From the NCBI GenBank assembly GCA_964413425.1, contig CAYPST010000009.1, forward strand, positions 1-64,000: a stretch of 64,000 nt of DNA. Reading direction: 5' to 3'. The notes beneath the pieces are model-generated. The model was not told the origin of the DNA and ran no database searches. It saw nothing but the letters and a program-made list of their open reading frames with translations. The position numbers and the translations under genes are program-made. The stretch comes from DATFLS01 sp964413425 (GTDB lineage: Bacteria; Fidelibacterota; JAANXI01). The number at the start of each line of letters is the position of its first letter. Position 1 is the first letter of the stretch. Positions 46,895-54,707 of this stretch are shown piece after piece.

Positions 46895-47195
46895 GGGACA
46901 ATTCCTCCTGAATTTTACGAAGAAGGTTCTGGTACGATATCCGCTTTTGTTCCAGCTGTAGAATATCTCTGGTGATAGCCGCGCCTCCGGAATTCGGCTG
47001 GTATTCCGTGTCCGCCCGAAGAGTGGACGCATCCGCGGCAGGTTCACCCGAACCGCTCTGCCCTGCTTTGGTGATGGATTCGCCATATCCGGATTCCGTC
47101 CAATTGCTGTACCCTGGGTGCGCAAAATCATCTCCGGCAAAGTCGGAGAAGCGGTCTTCACCTTCGGCAAGTTGTTGCGACCGGATCCGGATCAC
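46890..47195 (-). CDS. Short protein with rod-protein-like C-terminus
   Basis: 101 residues from a GTG start at 47195 with no clear ribosome site. The C-terminal helix GGAAITRDILQLEQKRISYQ resembles the C-terminal heptad helix of flagellar rod proteins FlgB/FlgC (vDxExEMxxLxxNxxxYQ). The N-terminal half is low-complexity. It lies 24 bp after the S41 protease and its stop overlaps the barrel start. The rod resemblance is tentative; a small independent protein is equally possible. Confidence 0.45.
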   Translation of the reverse strand: MIRIRSQQLAEGEDRFSDFAGDDFAHPGYSNWTESGYGESITKAGQSGSGEPAADASTLRADTEYQPNSGGAAITRDILQLEQKRISYQNLLRKIQEELSH

Positions 47196-47219
47196 CGAAA
47201 ATGATTGATGGGCGGGAGA

Positions 47220-48716
47220 TTATTTCCCCCTGGTGTACGCCCTGGAGTCCACCAGATCCAGGGTCTGTTCCAGCTGAGAATCCACGCCGGTGACCTCTTT
47301 GCGGATATCTCGCTGGACAGTGAAATCCGGGATCACCCCGTGCCGTTCGAAATTATCCAGGGGGGGCTTCTTCAAAACGATGGTAGAGATGCCAACCGAA
47401 AGACTGGTTCGGGGTAATTGCACCGGAATGCGTTCTCCGAACGAGCCGCCGGAGAGCCCCCCGGTCTCCACCCCCACCACATATCCCAGGTTATAATGTT
47501 GAATGAACGAAGGAAAATACGCACCGGCAGAGAAACTGTGCCCGTTCGTCAACACAAACACCTCTCCCCGGAATCGCTTCCGCTTCGGCTGGGGCTGGAT
47601 ACTCTCTTTCACGGAAATTTCAATCACTTCGCCGTCCGGGCTCCGAAAAATCTGCTGATGTCGCTGACTGAAAAGATGCACCTGCAACCATTCGAAAATG
47701 TCATTGATATATCGCTGATAATATTGTTTCAGATGAGAACTCACTTTCATTCGGACTCTGGAAATCGGGAGCAGGGGTTCATCGGTGAGATAACTTAATA
47801 ACTCATCAGCATTGGCAGTATTTCCCCCGAGATTGTCCCGGAGGTCAATAACCAGATACTCTATCTGCTGGCTATTCAATTGGCGAAAGGATCGTTTATA
47901 AAATGCTTTTAACCCGGTTCCCTTAAACGATTGCACGGACATCACGGCGGCCTTCTTCTGTGGATAGACAGTCAACGAAGAAGCATATCGCGGTTGTCCG
48001 GTTCGCCGTTTCCGCATTTCCACCATCTCATTGCCGGTGATGCCAATGACGTTTTCACTCACAACTTCTTCGCCCGGCTTCCGATAGGTGACTTCCCACA
48101 TACTTTCATCCGGGTACATCATCCAGAAGAAAATTTTGAACAGATCAGATTCCAGGGACTTGGTGACAAAAGAAGAGGTTTCCCCTTGCAATAAAGTGGT
48201 GAATTTTTGTGTGATACGCTCTATGGGAGTACCATTGATCGTGAGTAATTCCGCACCAACGCGATGGGACTCAGGCCGGGAGTAATCATGAAGAATATAG
48301 GTTTCGTTGCCGATGTAGACCAGATCAAACGGGAATAAGACCGTACGTAAATCGGCCAAAAGATCCGGTTCAAACGGAAGCGAGAGGTAGGTATGCCCAT
48401 CCTTGATCATAGCAATTAACGGAGCGATCCTCAGGTAGAACTCGATTCTTGTCATCGGATGAGTCAGGGAAGAGTCTATCTCCAGGTATTTCTTCCGGAG
48501 CGTATCCTCGTTCGCCAGCGCATACAGATTGGGGTGGACTTCATGCAGCGTATCCCAGAGATATTCCAGGTCAGCCTGAAGCGCCTGGGGTTCGTATTCC
48601 TTGCGAATTTCTTCCGTGGGCGTAAGTTTGGTAGTACCGGTAGACGCGCAACTGAACAGCGAGAGTGCTGCGAACAATCCAATCAATGATATGAGAACTT
48701 TGCTGCGGATCCTCAT
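47220..48716 (-). CDS. S41-family peptidase, lipoprotein
   Basis: 498 residues from ATG 48716. A lipobox ends at LFSC. The tail-specific protease fold appears in the DGHTYLSLP region and in FVLTNGHSFSAGAYFPSF, where the catalytic Ser of S41 enzymes sits; EYLVIDLRDNLGGN is another family motif. A Lys further on (STIVLKKPP) may complete the dyad. It would cut exported proteins in the periplasm or at the membrane. First gene of the block that continues into the barrel. Confidence 0.85.
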   Translation of the reverse strand: MRIRSKVLISLIGLFAALSLFSCASTGTTKLTPTEEIRKEYEPQALQADLEYLWDTLHEVHPNLYALANEDTLRKKYLEIDSSLTHPMTRIEFYLRIAPLIAMIKDGHTYLSLPFEPDLLADLRTVLFPFDLVYIGNETYILHDYSRPESHRVGAELLTINGTPIERITQKFTTLLQGETSSFVTKSLESDLFKIFFWMMYPDESMWEVTYRKPGEEVVSENVIGITGNEMVEMRKRRTGQPRYASSLTVYPQKKAAVMSVQSFKGTGLKAFYKRSFRQLNSQQIEYLVIDLRDNLGGNTANADELLSYLTDEPLLPISRVRMKVSSHLKQYYQRYINDIFEWLQVHLFSQRHQQIFRSPDGEVIEISVKESIQPQPKRKRFRGEVFVLTNGHSFSAGAYFPSFIQHYNLGYVVGVETGGLSGGSFGERIPVQLPRTSLSVGISTIVLKKPPLDNFERHGVIPDFTVQRDIRKEVTGVDSQLEQTLDLVDSRAYTRGK

Positions 48717-49171
48717 GGTGATATCAACCATCTTATTATAAAAGTGTTCCCCGAATGCAGGAGTGAAAACCGGGTATTTCCGATATCAGGAACATATTGC
48801 TGTTTCAATTTACTTCAGAAAATCCGGAATACACCATCTGAGCACGAATATATCAGCACCAACTTGCTCTTGCGCCTTTCCCGGAATCCCATCCCCTGTT
48901 TTTCATTATCCAGTCACATTAACTCACCTTCACTATAGAGAAATGATAAATATGAAGAATGCTATTTGCAAATATTTCAATACCATCGGATCCTGTTTTC
49001 TCCGGAAAAAAGATCATAACGGAACAGAGGCGGGGCAACCCAGGAAGGCAAGAAAACAAATTTACAAGAATTCAAAACTCCAAAATTCAAAACTCGATGC
49101 TATATCGTCCATGCTCCTGCGCCGGGAGAGCAAGGAAACAAGAACTCAAAGCTCCAAAATGCCCCCGAAAG
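48717..49171. other. Gap holding family C repeat copy 2
   Basis: 455 bp without a gene. The right part is the inverted copy of family C; the left part (48720-49030) has no recognisable signal beyond AT-rich sequence. Confidence 0.5.
49045..49163. repeat. Family C repeat, copy 2 (inverted relative to copy 1)
   Basis: Reads TCAAAACTCGATGCTATATC and a GCTCCTGCGCCGGGAG palindrome, the complement of copy 1 around 44930-44960. It lies 9 bp from the end of the PHP gene. Confidence 0.8.
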
Positions 49172-50326
49172 TTAATTTTCCGGAACAAAGCGGACGTGCA
49201 ATCCAATGGTAATCGGCAATCCTTTTCGGGGCGCAATCCACAGGTTCGTGACCCGATAGGGCAAACTGACCTGGCGTTTGCCCGACAGGTCGTCGGAAGT
49301 GGCGCTCACAGCCAATATTACCGTCTTCCCTGCGTGCAGCGTGACATTCTCCGGCACCTGGATATTTTCCACAGCACCGTCCGCACTGAGCTCAAAGGAG
49401 ATGTCCGAGTGATTGGTGATTTGCACATAGGAGCGATCCGTCCCCTCCAGGGTAATATCCGGCGAGCGGAGGGTGACGGAGTGATCGAATATCGGCCGGA
49501 GATATTTTTCTTCTCCGATCAGCGTGTTCCGCCAGTACACTGCGGTTCGACGATTCTGCAGAGCCTGTTTTATGGCCTCCGGGGAATGATCTCTGGCAAA
49601 CACCAGGGTCATGGTTCGATGTTCTCCGGCAGCGAAGTTATAATTCATTCCAATGGGATTATGAATATCGGAGTTTCCGAACATGATTAGATCTTTGTCC
49701 AGACACCACTGATGGGCATTCGGATAATAGGTGCTGCCGTTGACTACTTCAATCCCATGCAGCCAGCCTCTCTGATACATTTCTTCCTGCGTGTCGTACC
49801 AGACGGATTTGCGATCCGGCTGCTTCCATCCGGGATGATTCCAGAAAACGATTCCGTCCTGATCAATGGCAGCTTTGACGGCATCCATGTAATCCTCTGT
49901 ATCCAGCGGATTGACATCTTGCAGAAAAATAGCATTCAAATGGCCCGGTGGCTCATCTCTGGTGATTTCGGCACCCCGGATTACCGGGAGATGGACGGCA
50001 TCACCGTACGGTCTGGATAGTTCGTAAGGCCGGTTGTGGTTGGTAGGGATGTCTTCTTCATGGGGTTGATACTCAATGTGATCGGTTATGGCGATGGCAT
50101 CCAGGCCTTCCGTCCACGCCTCCCGGGGACGAATGGGCGGCCACACGTTGCCGTCCGAAAAGACCGTATGCATATGGAAATCACATTTCAAGGTGAGATA
50201 CCCGGGAATATCCGGGATTTGAATTTCGCTGCGCGTGGCAGTTTGAGCTTCAATGGTCGCAGAATAGGTGGCAAAAATGGCAAGCAGCGCCAGCAGAACC
50301 AGCCGTTTAAGCAATCGCCCGTTCAT
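49172..50326 (-). CDS. Exported PHP-domain phosphoesterase
   Basis: 384 residues from ATG 50326 (GGAGG 7 bp upstream). The signal peptide is LLKRLVLLALLAIF. The PHP metal-binding motifs are visible: CDFHMHTVFSDG near 45-55, AITDHIEY, NHPGWKQ and GNSDIHNPIG. These metal-dependent enzymes hydrolyse phosphate esters, for example histidinol phosphate. A beta-sandwich C-terminal portion is added (from about 280). The substrate is unknown; export suggests extracellular phosphate or sugar-phosphate use. Confidence 0.82.
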   Translation of the reverse strand: MNGRLLKRLVLLALLAIFATYSATIEAQTATRSEIQIPDIPGYLTLKCDFHMHTVFSDGNVWPPIRPREAWTEGLDAIAITDHIEYQPHEEDIPTNHNRPYELSRPYGDAVHLPVIRGAEITRDEPPGHLNAIFLQDVNPLDTEDYMDAVKAAIDQDGIVFWNHPGWKQPDRKSVWYDTQEEMYQRGWLHGIEVVNGSTYYPNAHQWCLDKDLIMFGNSDIHNPIGMNYNFAAGEHRTMTLVFARDHSPEAIKQALQNRRTAVYWRNTLIGEEKYLRPIFDHSVTLRSPDITLEGTDRSYVQITNHSDISFELSADGAVENIQVPENVTLHAGKTVILAVSATSDDLSGKRQVSLPYRVTNLWIAPRKGLPITIGLHVRFVPEN

Positions 50327-51059
50327 AAGCAATCCTCCCTTCAAAACTAGATTATTACATGAGCATTATTGAGTTCGCTCTCTCTCACGTTCAGTTCAGG
50401 TAAAAACCTTCCTCAATGTCTGAATCCCCTTTTCCGGTGTGTTTCTACTCGATTGGAGTTATTGATGACACACCAGAATGCAGCAATACTGATAGAGATT
50501 CCTCGGACGTCCGACCCGTCGGATTCCTTCGGTCGGAATGACAGTGTATATGCTCCGTGCCTGAGAAACCAGATGTCCAATGATCTTTGGTATTATCTTC
50601 CCAACGTTCGGCTCCGGCAATTACGCTCTCCATTGTCATCCCGAATCCCCCCGCTTTCCAGGGGGGTGAGGGATCTCTATCGAGACCGGGCAGGACTGAT
50701 TACGTGACTTCCCGGATAAACGTAACAGCCGTTTGGCTCATACTCGCCCAGAACCGGTAGCAGACACACCACACTCCTGGAACGCTGGCTGAGAGTCCTC
50801 CCCGATAATACCCTGCCAGCGACATCGAATCCGCCAGGCCGTATTTGGCGGGATTCGGCATAAAAAATTGCATAAGATATTCGAAAATCCTGATCTTTGA
50901 ATGCCAGAATAAAACTACATGATCTGTGCTCTATATGCAATATGATTGACAGCCTGCCACAGAAACAACATCTTATTTTCAGGATAATACTGGTGAATTC
51001 CAGATATAGATTCGTATTTTTAAAGGCAATTAAACTAGTTAGAGAATCCGGAGAATTGC
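50327..51059. other. Gap with a family D inverted repeat
   Basis: About 730 bp, no gene. It carries one family D copy (50491-50681). The right part (50700-51059) contains nothing recognisable except promoter-like AT-rich sequence ahead of the DoxX gene. Confidence 0.5.
50491..50681. repeat. Family D inverted repeat
   Basis: Outer arms GATAGAGATTCCTC and GAGGGATCTCTATC match at 13 of 14 bases when inverted. Nested inside are GGAATGACA/TGTCATCCC and a CCCCCC/GGGGGG hairpin (50647-50666). Elements with GTCATCCCGAATCC-like words are common in bacterial gaps, but the function is not known to me. Confidence 0.72.
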
Positions 51060-51533
51060 ATGAAAAATATATACGATCGGTTTGATCGCACCGACAGGGA
51101 GATCACACGATGGATGGCACAATACGGGATGTTACTCCTGCGTATCAGCCTGGGAGTAATCTTCTTCTGGTTCGGAGTACTGAAATTTTTTCCCGGGCTC
51201 AGTCCTGCGGAAGGGATTGCCAGCCATACCATCGAGCTCCTCACCGGGGGACTGGTATCTGCCCGGGCGGCGGTGCTTATCCTGGCAGTATGGGAATGTC
51301 TCATCGGGCTTGGTCTCATCATTGGAAAATTGATGCGAATCACCCTCTTGCTGCTCTTTCTGCAGATGCTGGGGACGTTGAGCCCGGTCGTACTGATACC
51401 CCATGAAGTCTTTGCACACATCCCCTATGCACCGACGCTGGAGGGACAATATATTATTAAGAATCTGGTGTTGATCAGCGCCGGATTTGTTCTGGGGTCC
51501 ACAGTTCGTGACGCAGCAGCGGGTGAATCTTAG
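51060..51533 (+). CDS. DoxX-family membrane protein
   Basis: 157 residues with four hydrophobic helices. The opening LLLRISLGVIFFWFGVLKFFPG is the DoxX-type signature. Members take part in sulfur or oxidative-stress chemistry in some species, but many are of unknown role. Monocistronic; the next gene, isocitrate dehydrogenase, is separated by a family B element. Confidence 0.82.
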   Translation: MKNIYDRFDRTDREITRWMAQYGMLLLRISLGVIFFWFGVLKFFPGLSPAEGIASHTIELLTGGLVSARAAVLILAVWECLIGLGLIIGKLMRITLLLLFLQMLGTLSPVVLIPHEVFAHIPYAPTLEGQYIIKNLVLISAGFVLGSTVRDAAAGES

Positions 51534-51560
51534 TTTCGAAAGAACAATCAAAGTTGAATA

Positions 51561-51790
51561 TGAGAGGTGTTTAAGAAACAGGGAGCAGAGATACCTTGTT
51601 GCCAGCGGCTTACATTTATTTCGCCTATAGTATGCCTCCCAAAATTATTTCGGCATACAGAGGAATAATTTTTATTATTCCTTTGCCCCAAAGGTTCGTG
51701 CCGAAGGCATCCCTGTGGGAAAGGACTCATTTGGAGGATCTCTTTGCCAAAGGCATCCCTTCGGGGCGAGGCGTTTTCTAAATAGCTTCA
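51561..51790. repeat. Family B MITE-like element, copy 5 (30 bp upstream of isocitrate dehydrogenase)
   Basis: Left end TGAGAGGTGTTTAAGAAACA (51561); right end GCGTTTTCTAAATAGCTTCA (51771-51790). The phrase CATCCCTTCGGGGCGAGGCG is shared with copy 4. It fills nearly the whole 287-bp gap. Confidence 0.8.
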
Positions 51791-51820
51791 TTATATGGGA
51801 AAAAGGAAAGGAACGCATCC

Positions 51821-52849
51821 ATGGCAGAACAGCGCAAAGTAGTGTTAATTCCCGGTGATGGTATTGGTCCGGAAATTACGGATGCGGTGAAACGGATCAT
51901 GAAGGCGGCCGGAGCGCAGGTGGAGTGGGTGGAGCGGCTGGCCGGGCAGAATGCCCTCAATGCCGGAGAGGATGTGCTGCCCTCCTCGACAGTGGAAGCG
52001 ATTCGAACTCATGGGGTCGCACTGAAGGGCCCCTGTACCACGCCGGTGGGGACCGGTTTTTCCTCGGTGAATGTGGCGCTCCGCAGGACCCTGGATACGT
52101 ATGCAGCAGTGCGTCCCGTTCGTTCCATGCCCGGGGTCGAAACCCCATTTCAAAATGTTGACCTGGTCATTATCCGGGAAAATACCGAGGGATTATACAG
52201 CGGACAGGAGAATGAAATTGCTCCCGGGGTTGTCACCAGCCTGAAAGTGGCCACGGAAAAAGCCTGCCGCCGGATAGCGAAATGGGCATTTGACTATGCC
52301 GGCTCCCGTAAGCGCAAAAAGGTGACGGTGTTCCATAAAGCCAATATCATGAAAATCACCGACGGGCTGTTTCTGGAGTGTGCCCGGGAGATCAGGGAGG
52401 ACTTCCCGGATATCGAATACGAGGAAGTCATTATCGACGCTGGCTGTATGAAAATCGTGCAGAATCCGCGGCAATTTGATGTCCTTGTTCTGGAAAATCT
52501 GTACGGGGATATTGTCAGTGATCTCTGTGCCGGGCTGGTCGGTGGATTGGGAGTAATTCCCGGGGCCAATATCGGCGACCGGTATGCGGTATTCGAGGCC
52601 GTCCACGGCACCGCCCCGGATATTGCAGGCAAGGGGATCGCAAATCCACTGGGATTACTGATGTCCGGTGTGATGATGCTGAACCATCTCGCGGAAACCG
52701 AACAGCGGTCGGAATTGAATCCGGTCGCCGATCGGATCAAGAGGGCCTACAACTCCGCGCTCGCTGCCGGTGAAAAGACCGAAGATATCGGCGGATCGCT
52801 GGGTACCGAACAATTCATCCGGGTAATCATTAACCATCTGGACAACTAA
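51821..52849 (+). CDS. NAD-type isocitrate dehydrogenase family
   Basis: 342 residues of the isocitrate/isopropylmalate dehydrogenase family. Motifs: PGDGIGPEI (11-19), SSVNVALRRTLD (substrate Ser/Arg site), IIRENTEGLYSGQE, NLYGDIVSDLCAGLVGGLG, and VHGTAPDIAGKGIANP near 270, a coenzyme-site pattern seen in NAD-linked enzymes. TCA cycle: isocitrate to 2-oxoglutarate. Homoisocitrate or isopropylmalate dehydrogenase are the alternatives; the ENTEGLYSGQE stretch favours isocitrate. An AAAGGAAAGGAAC site lies upstream. Confidence 0.84.
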   Translation: MAEQRKVVLIPGDGIGPEITDAVKRIMKAAGAQVEWVERLAGQNALNAGEDVLPSSTVEAIRTHGVALKGPCTTPVGTGFSSVNVALRRTLDTYAAVRPVRSMPGVETPFQNVDLVIIRENTEGLYSGQENEIAPGVVTSLKVATEKACRRIAKWAFDYAGSRKRKKVTVFHKANIMKITDGLFLECAREIREDFPDIEYEEVIIDAGCMKIVQNPRQFDVLVLENLYGDIVSDLCAGLVGGLGVIPGANIGDRYAVFEAVHGTAPDIAGKGIANPLGLLMSGVMMLNHLAETEQRSELNPVADRIKRAYNSALAAGEKTEDIGGSLGTEQFIRVIINHLDN

Positions 52850-52852
52850 CGT

Positions 52853-53131
52853 ATGTTCTATTGTCCCAAAAATGTGGCCTATAGAGCTATCGAGATGCAG
52901 ACGTACAGTGGTTATAAGGCGGATGAACGCCCCGTACAATTCACGTATGAGGGATCACAATACCGGGTGAAAGACATTCTGGATCGCTGGTACGAAGGCG
53001 GACAAATTTCCGGCCGTCCGATCCTCCATTATTTCAAGGTGCGCACCACCGATGACCGGATCTTTCTACTGCGGCATCATCCGCCCATGAATCGCTGGGA
53101 AATTCAGGTATCTTCTCAGCACCTCACTTGA
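52853..53131 (+). CDS. Small conserved-type hypothetical protein
   Basis: 92 residues starting 3 bp after the isocitrate dehydrogenase stop, hence coupled to it. No function known. A compact basic/aromatic domain (VKDILDRWYEGG, LHYFKVRTTDDRIFLL, NRWEIQ) that I recognise as a recurring small hypothetical but cannot name. No signal peptide or membrane segment. Confidence 0.62.
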   Translation: MFYCPKNVAYRAIEMQTYSGYKADERPVQFTYEGSQYRVKDILDRWYEGGQISGRPILHYFKVRTTDDRIFLLRHHPPMNRWEIQVSSQHLT

Positions 53132-53261
53132 TACTGTCAAAGATGCTGCGACATAAGCTCACCAGTTTCAGCAGTGAGACATCCGGCACCGGTAGTCCAT
53201 ATGAAAAATCTCCGGACTCGGGTCTGCTTCAACTCAAGAGTGGCTAAAGGGAAAGTGTATC

Positions 53262-54029
53262 ATGTCGATTGAACAATTCGATTTAACCGGAAAAATTGCG
53301 TTGATCACCGGATCCAGCCGGGGGCTGGGTTTCGCCGTAGCCCGCGGACTGGGCGAAGCCGGTGCCCGTCTTCTACTGAACGGGCGAAACCGGGAGCGCC
53401 TATATGACGCGGTGGGGGCTCTGCGCAAGGAAGGGCTGGAAGTCTCGGGTGTGTCCTTTGATGTTACCGAAGAGGAACAAATTGCCTCCGCTGTCAATGG
53501 TATTGAGGAGGAGATAGGTGCCATAGATATCCTGGTGAATAATGCCGGGATGACTGAGAGGAAGTTTCTGGATGATATGGAGTTGACGTCCTGGAAGCAA
53601 ATCATTGCAACGAATCTGGACGGAGTATATCTCACAAGCAAACACGTGGTGCAGGCCATGATCCGGCGGAAACAGGGGAAAATAATCAATATCTGTTCCC
53701 TGATGAGTGAGATTGGCAGGGAAACCACCGGAGCATATACCGCATCCAAAGGCGGTGTAAAAATGCTCACAAAGGCCATGACAGTGGACTGGGCCCGGCA
53801 CAATATCCAGGTGAATGGTATTGGTCCCGGGTATTTCCTCACCGAATTGACCCAACCGCTGGCCGAGGATCCGGCGTTCGACAGGTGGCTGAAAAAACGC
53901 ACTCCCGCGCAGCGGTGGGGGAAACCGGAAGAATTGATAGGCGCGGCGGTGTTTCTGGCCTCTTCTGCCTCCGACTTCATTAACGGACAAATTATCTACG
54001 TGGACGGGGGCATCCTGGCCTCCGTTTAA
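53262..54029 (+). CDS. Classical SDR, gluconate 5-dehydrogenase-like
   Basis: 255 residues. Cofactor loop TGSSRGLG (16-23), NNAG, active-site Tyr/Lys in AYTASKGGVKML with the upstream Ser in NICSLMSE, and IGPGYFLTEL after it. Cofactor-specific residue NGRNRE follows the second strand. The closest named family is gluconate 5-dehydrogenase (IdnO), an NAD(P)-linked sugar-acid/ketone reductase; other 3-oxoacyl reductases look similar, so substrate is open. An AAGGGAAAG site precedes the ATG. Confidence 0.78.
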   Translation: MSIEQFDLTGKIALITGSSRGLGFAVARGLGEAGARLLLNGRNRERLYDAVGALRKEGLEVSGVSFDVTEEEQIASAVNGIEEEIGAIDILVNNAGMTERKFLDDMELTSWKQIIATNLDGVYLTSKHVVQAMIRRKQGKIINICSLMSEIGRETTGAYTASKGGVKMLTKAMTVDWARHNIQVNGIGPGYFLTELTQPLAEDPAFDRWLKKRTPAQRWGKPEELIGAAVFLASSASDFINGQIIYVDGGILASV

Positions 54030-54164
54030 TGGGTATCCGCTTAACGTCCCTGCGGGAGGGACACTTTATACTATCCGTCATCCGCGGATCACAGAATTTT
54101 GCAGAAAATGTTCATGCAATGATTCACAGAATCCGGGTACATATGACAAAAAACTGTAAAAATG

Positions 54165-54355
54165 TGAGTCTGTTTAGAAAACGCCTCGAAGAGATCCCGT
54201 GACGACGGGACAGAGAACGCATAGAAGAACGCAAAGAAAATATACAATATATCCGCCCAAATAGCGTCATACATTGTGCTTATGTCTTCTCTCCATACTC
54301 AACAGAAGCCAGGTGCACCACCTTGTATCAGACGCATGTTTTCTAAACACTCTCA
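54165..54355. repeat. Family B MITE-like element, copy 6
   Basis: Left end TGAGTCTGTTTAGAAAACGC (54165) and right end GTTTTCTAAACACTCTCA (54338-54355). Internal AGAGAACGCATAGAAGAACGC echoes family A words, so the families may overlap here. Inner phrase CACCTTGTATCAGACGCATG is shared with copy 2. Confidence 0.78.
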
Positions 54356-54404
54356 GGCGTATGAAAAAATGAAATGTGCCGATCATATACCGTAATATAT
54401 TTTA

Positions 54405-54478
54405 TGGGTATGTTATACGCATAATAAACATCAGTCAGGTTCAGCATGTTGTGTCGGGCCCTGTTTTCTGAACACTCG
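54405..54478. repeat. Solo right end of family B
   Basis: TCAGTCAGGTTCAGCATGTTGTGTCG followed by GTTTTCTGAACACTCGCA resembles the right end of copy 6. No matching left end lies between 54356 and 54404, so it is a partial or stacked copy. Confidence 0.6.
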
Positions 54479-54707
54479 CAAAAATGCAGTAAACCAATTC
54501 CGGGATTTACCGATAATAGCAGTGGCATATATGGATCTTCTCTCCCGGAACGAGAGGGTCCTGCCAAGCAATCTGGCTTGTTTAATGCACAGCTGGTTTG
54601 CCGCCGTAACTTCACATTACAGATCCTGATAGCAGCTCGCCGATTGCTTGATAACAGGAAATCACAGGTGAAAGACAATGCGCTTCAACAGCATTGATTA
54701 GAAGACA

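Larger units (their letters stand above)
54030..54707. other. Gap with family B copies before the REC-HDOD gene
   Basis: 678 bp. Two family B ends or copies (54165-54355 and 54405-54478). The part from 54490 to 54707 contains no gene and is the presumed promoter region; short frames (54446-54697) look fortuitous. Confidence 0.5.

Noticed and set aside
46895..47170. The in-frame extension of the barrel gene up to 47170
   Set aside because: It covers the 101-residue ORF in another frame, has no signal-like character, and the signal peptide begins at ATT 46894.
45047..47195. A flagellar operon
   Set aside because: Only fragments of FlgI- and rod-like sequence, with no other flagellar genes; a reuse or remnant is more likely.
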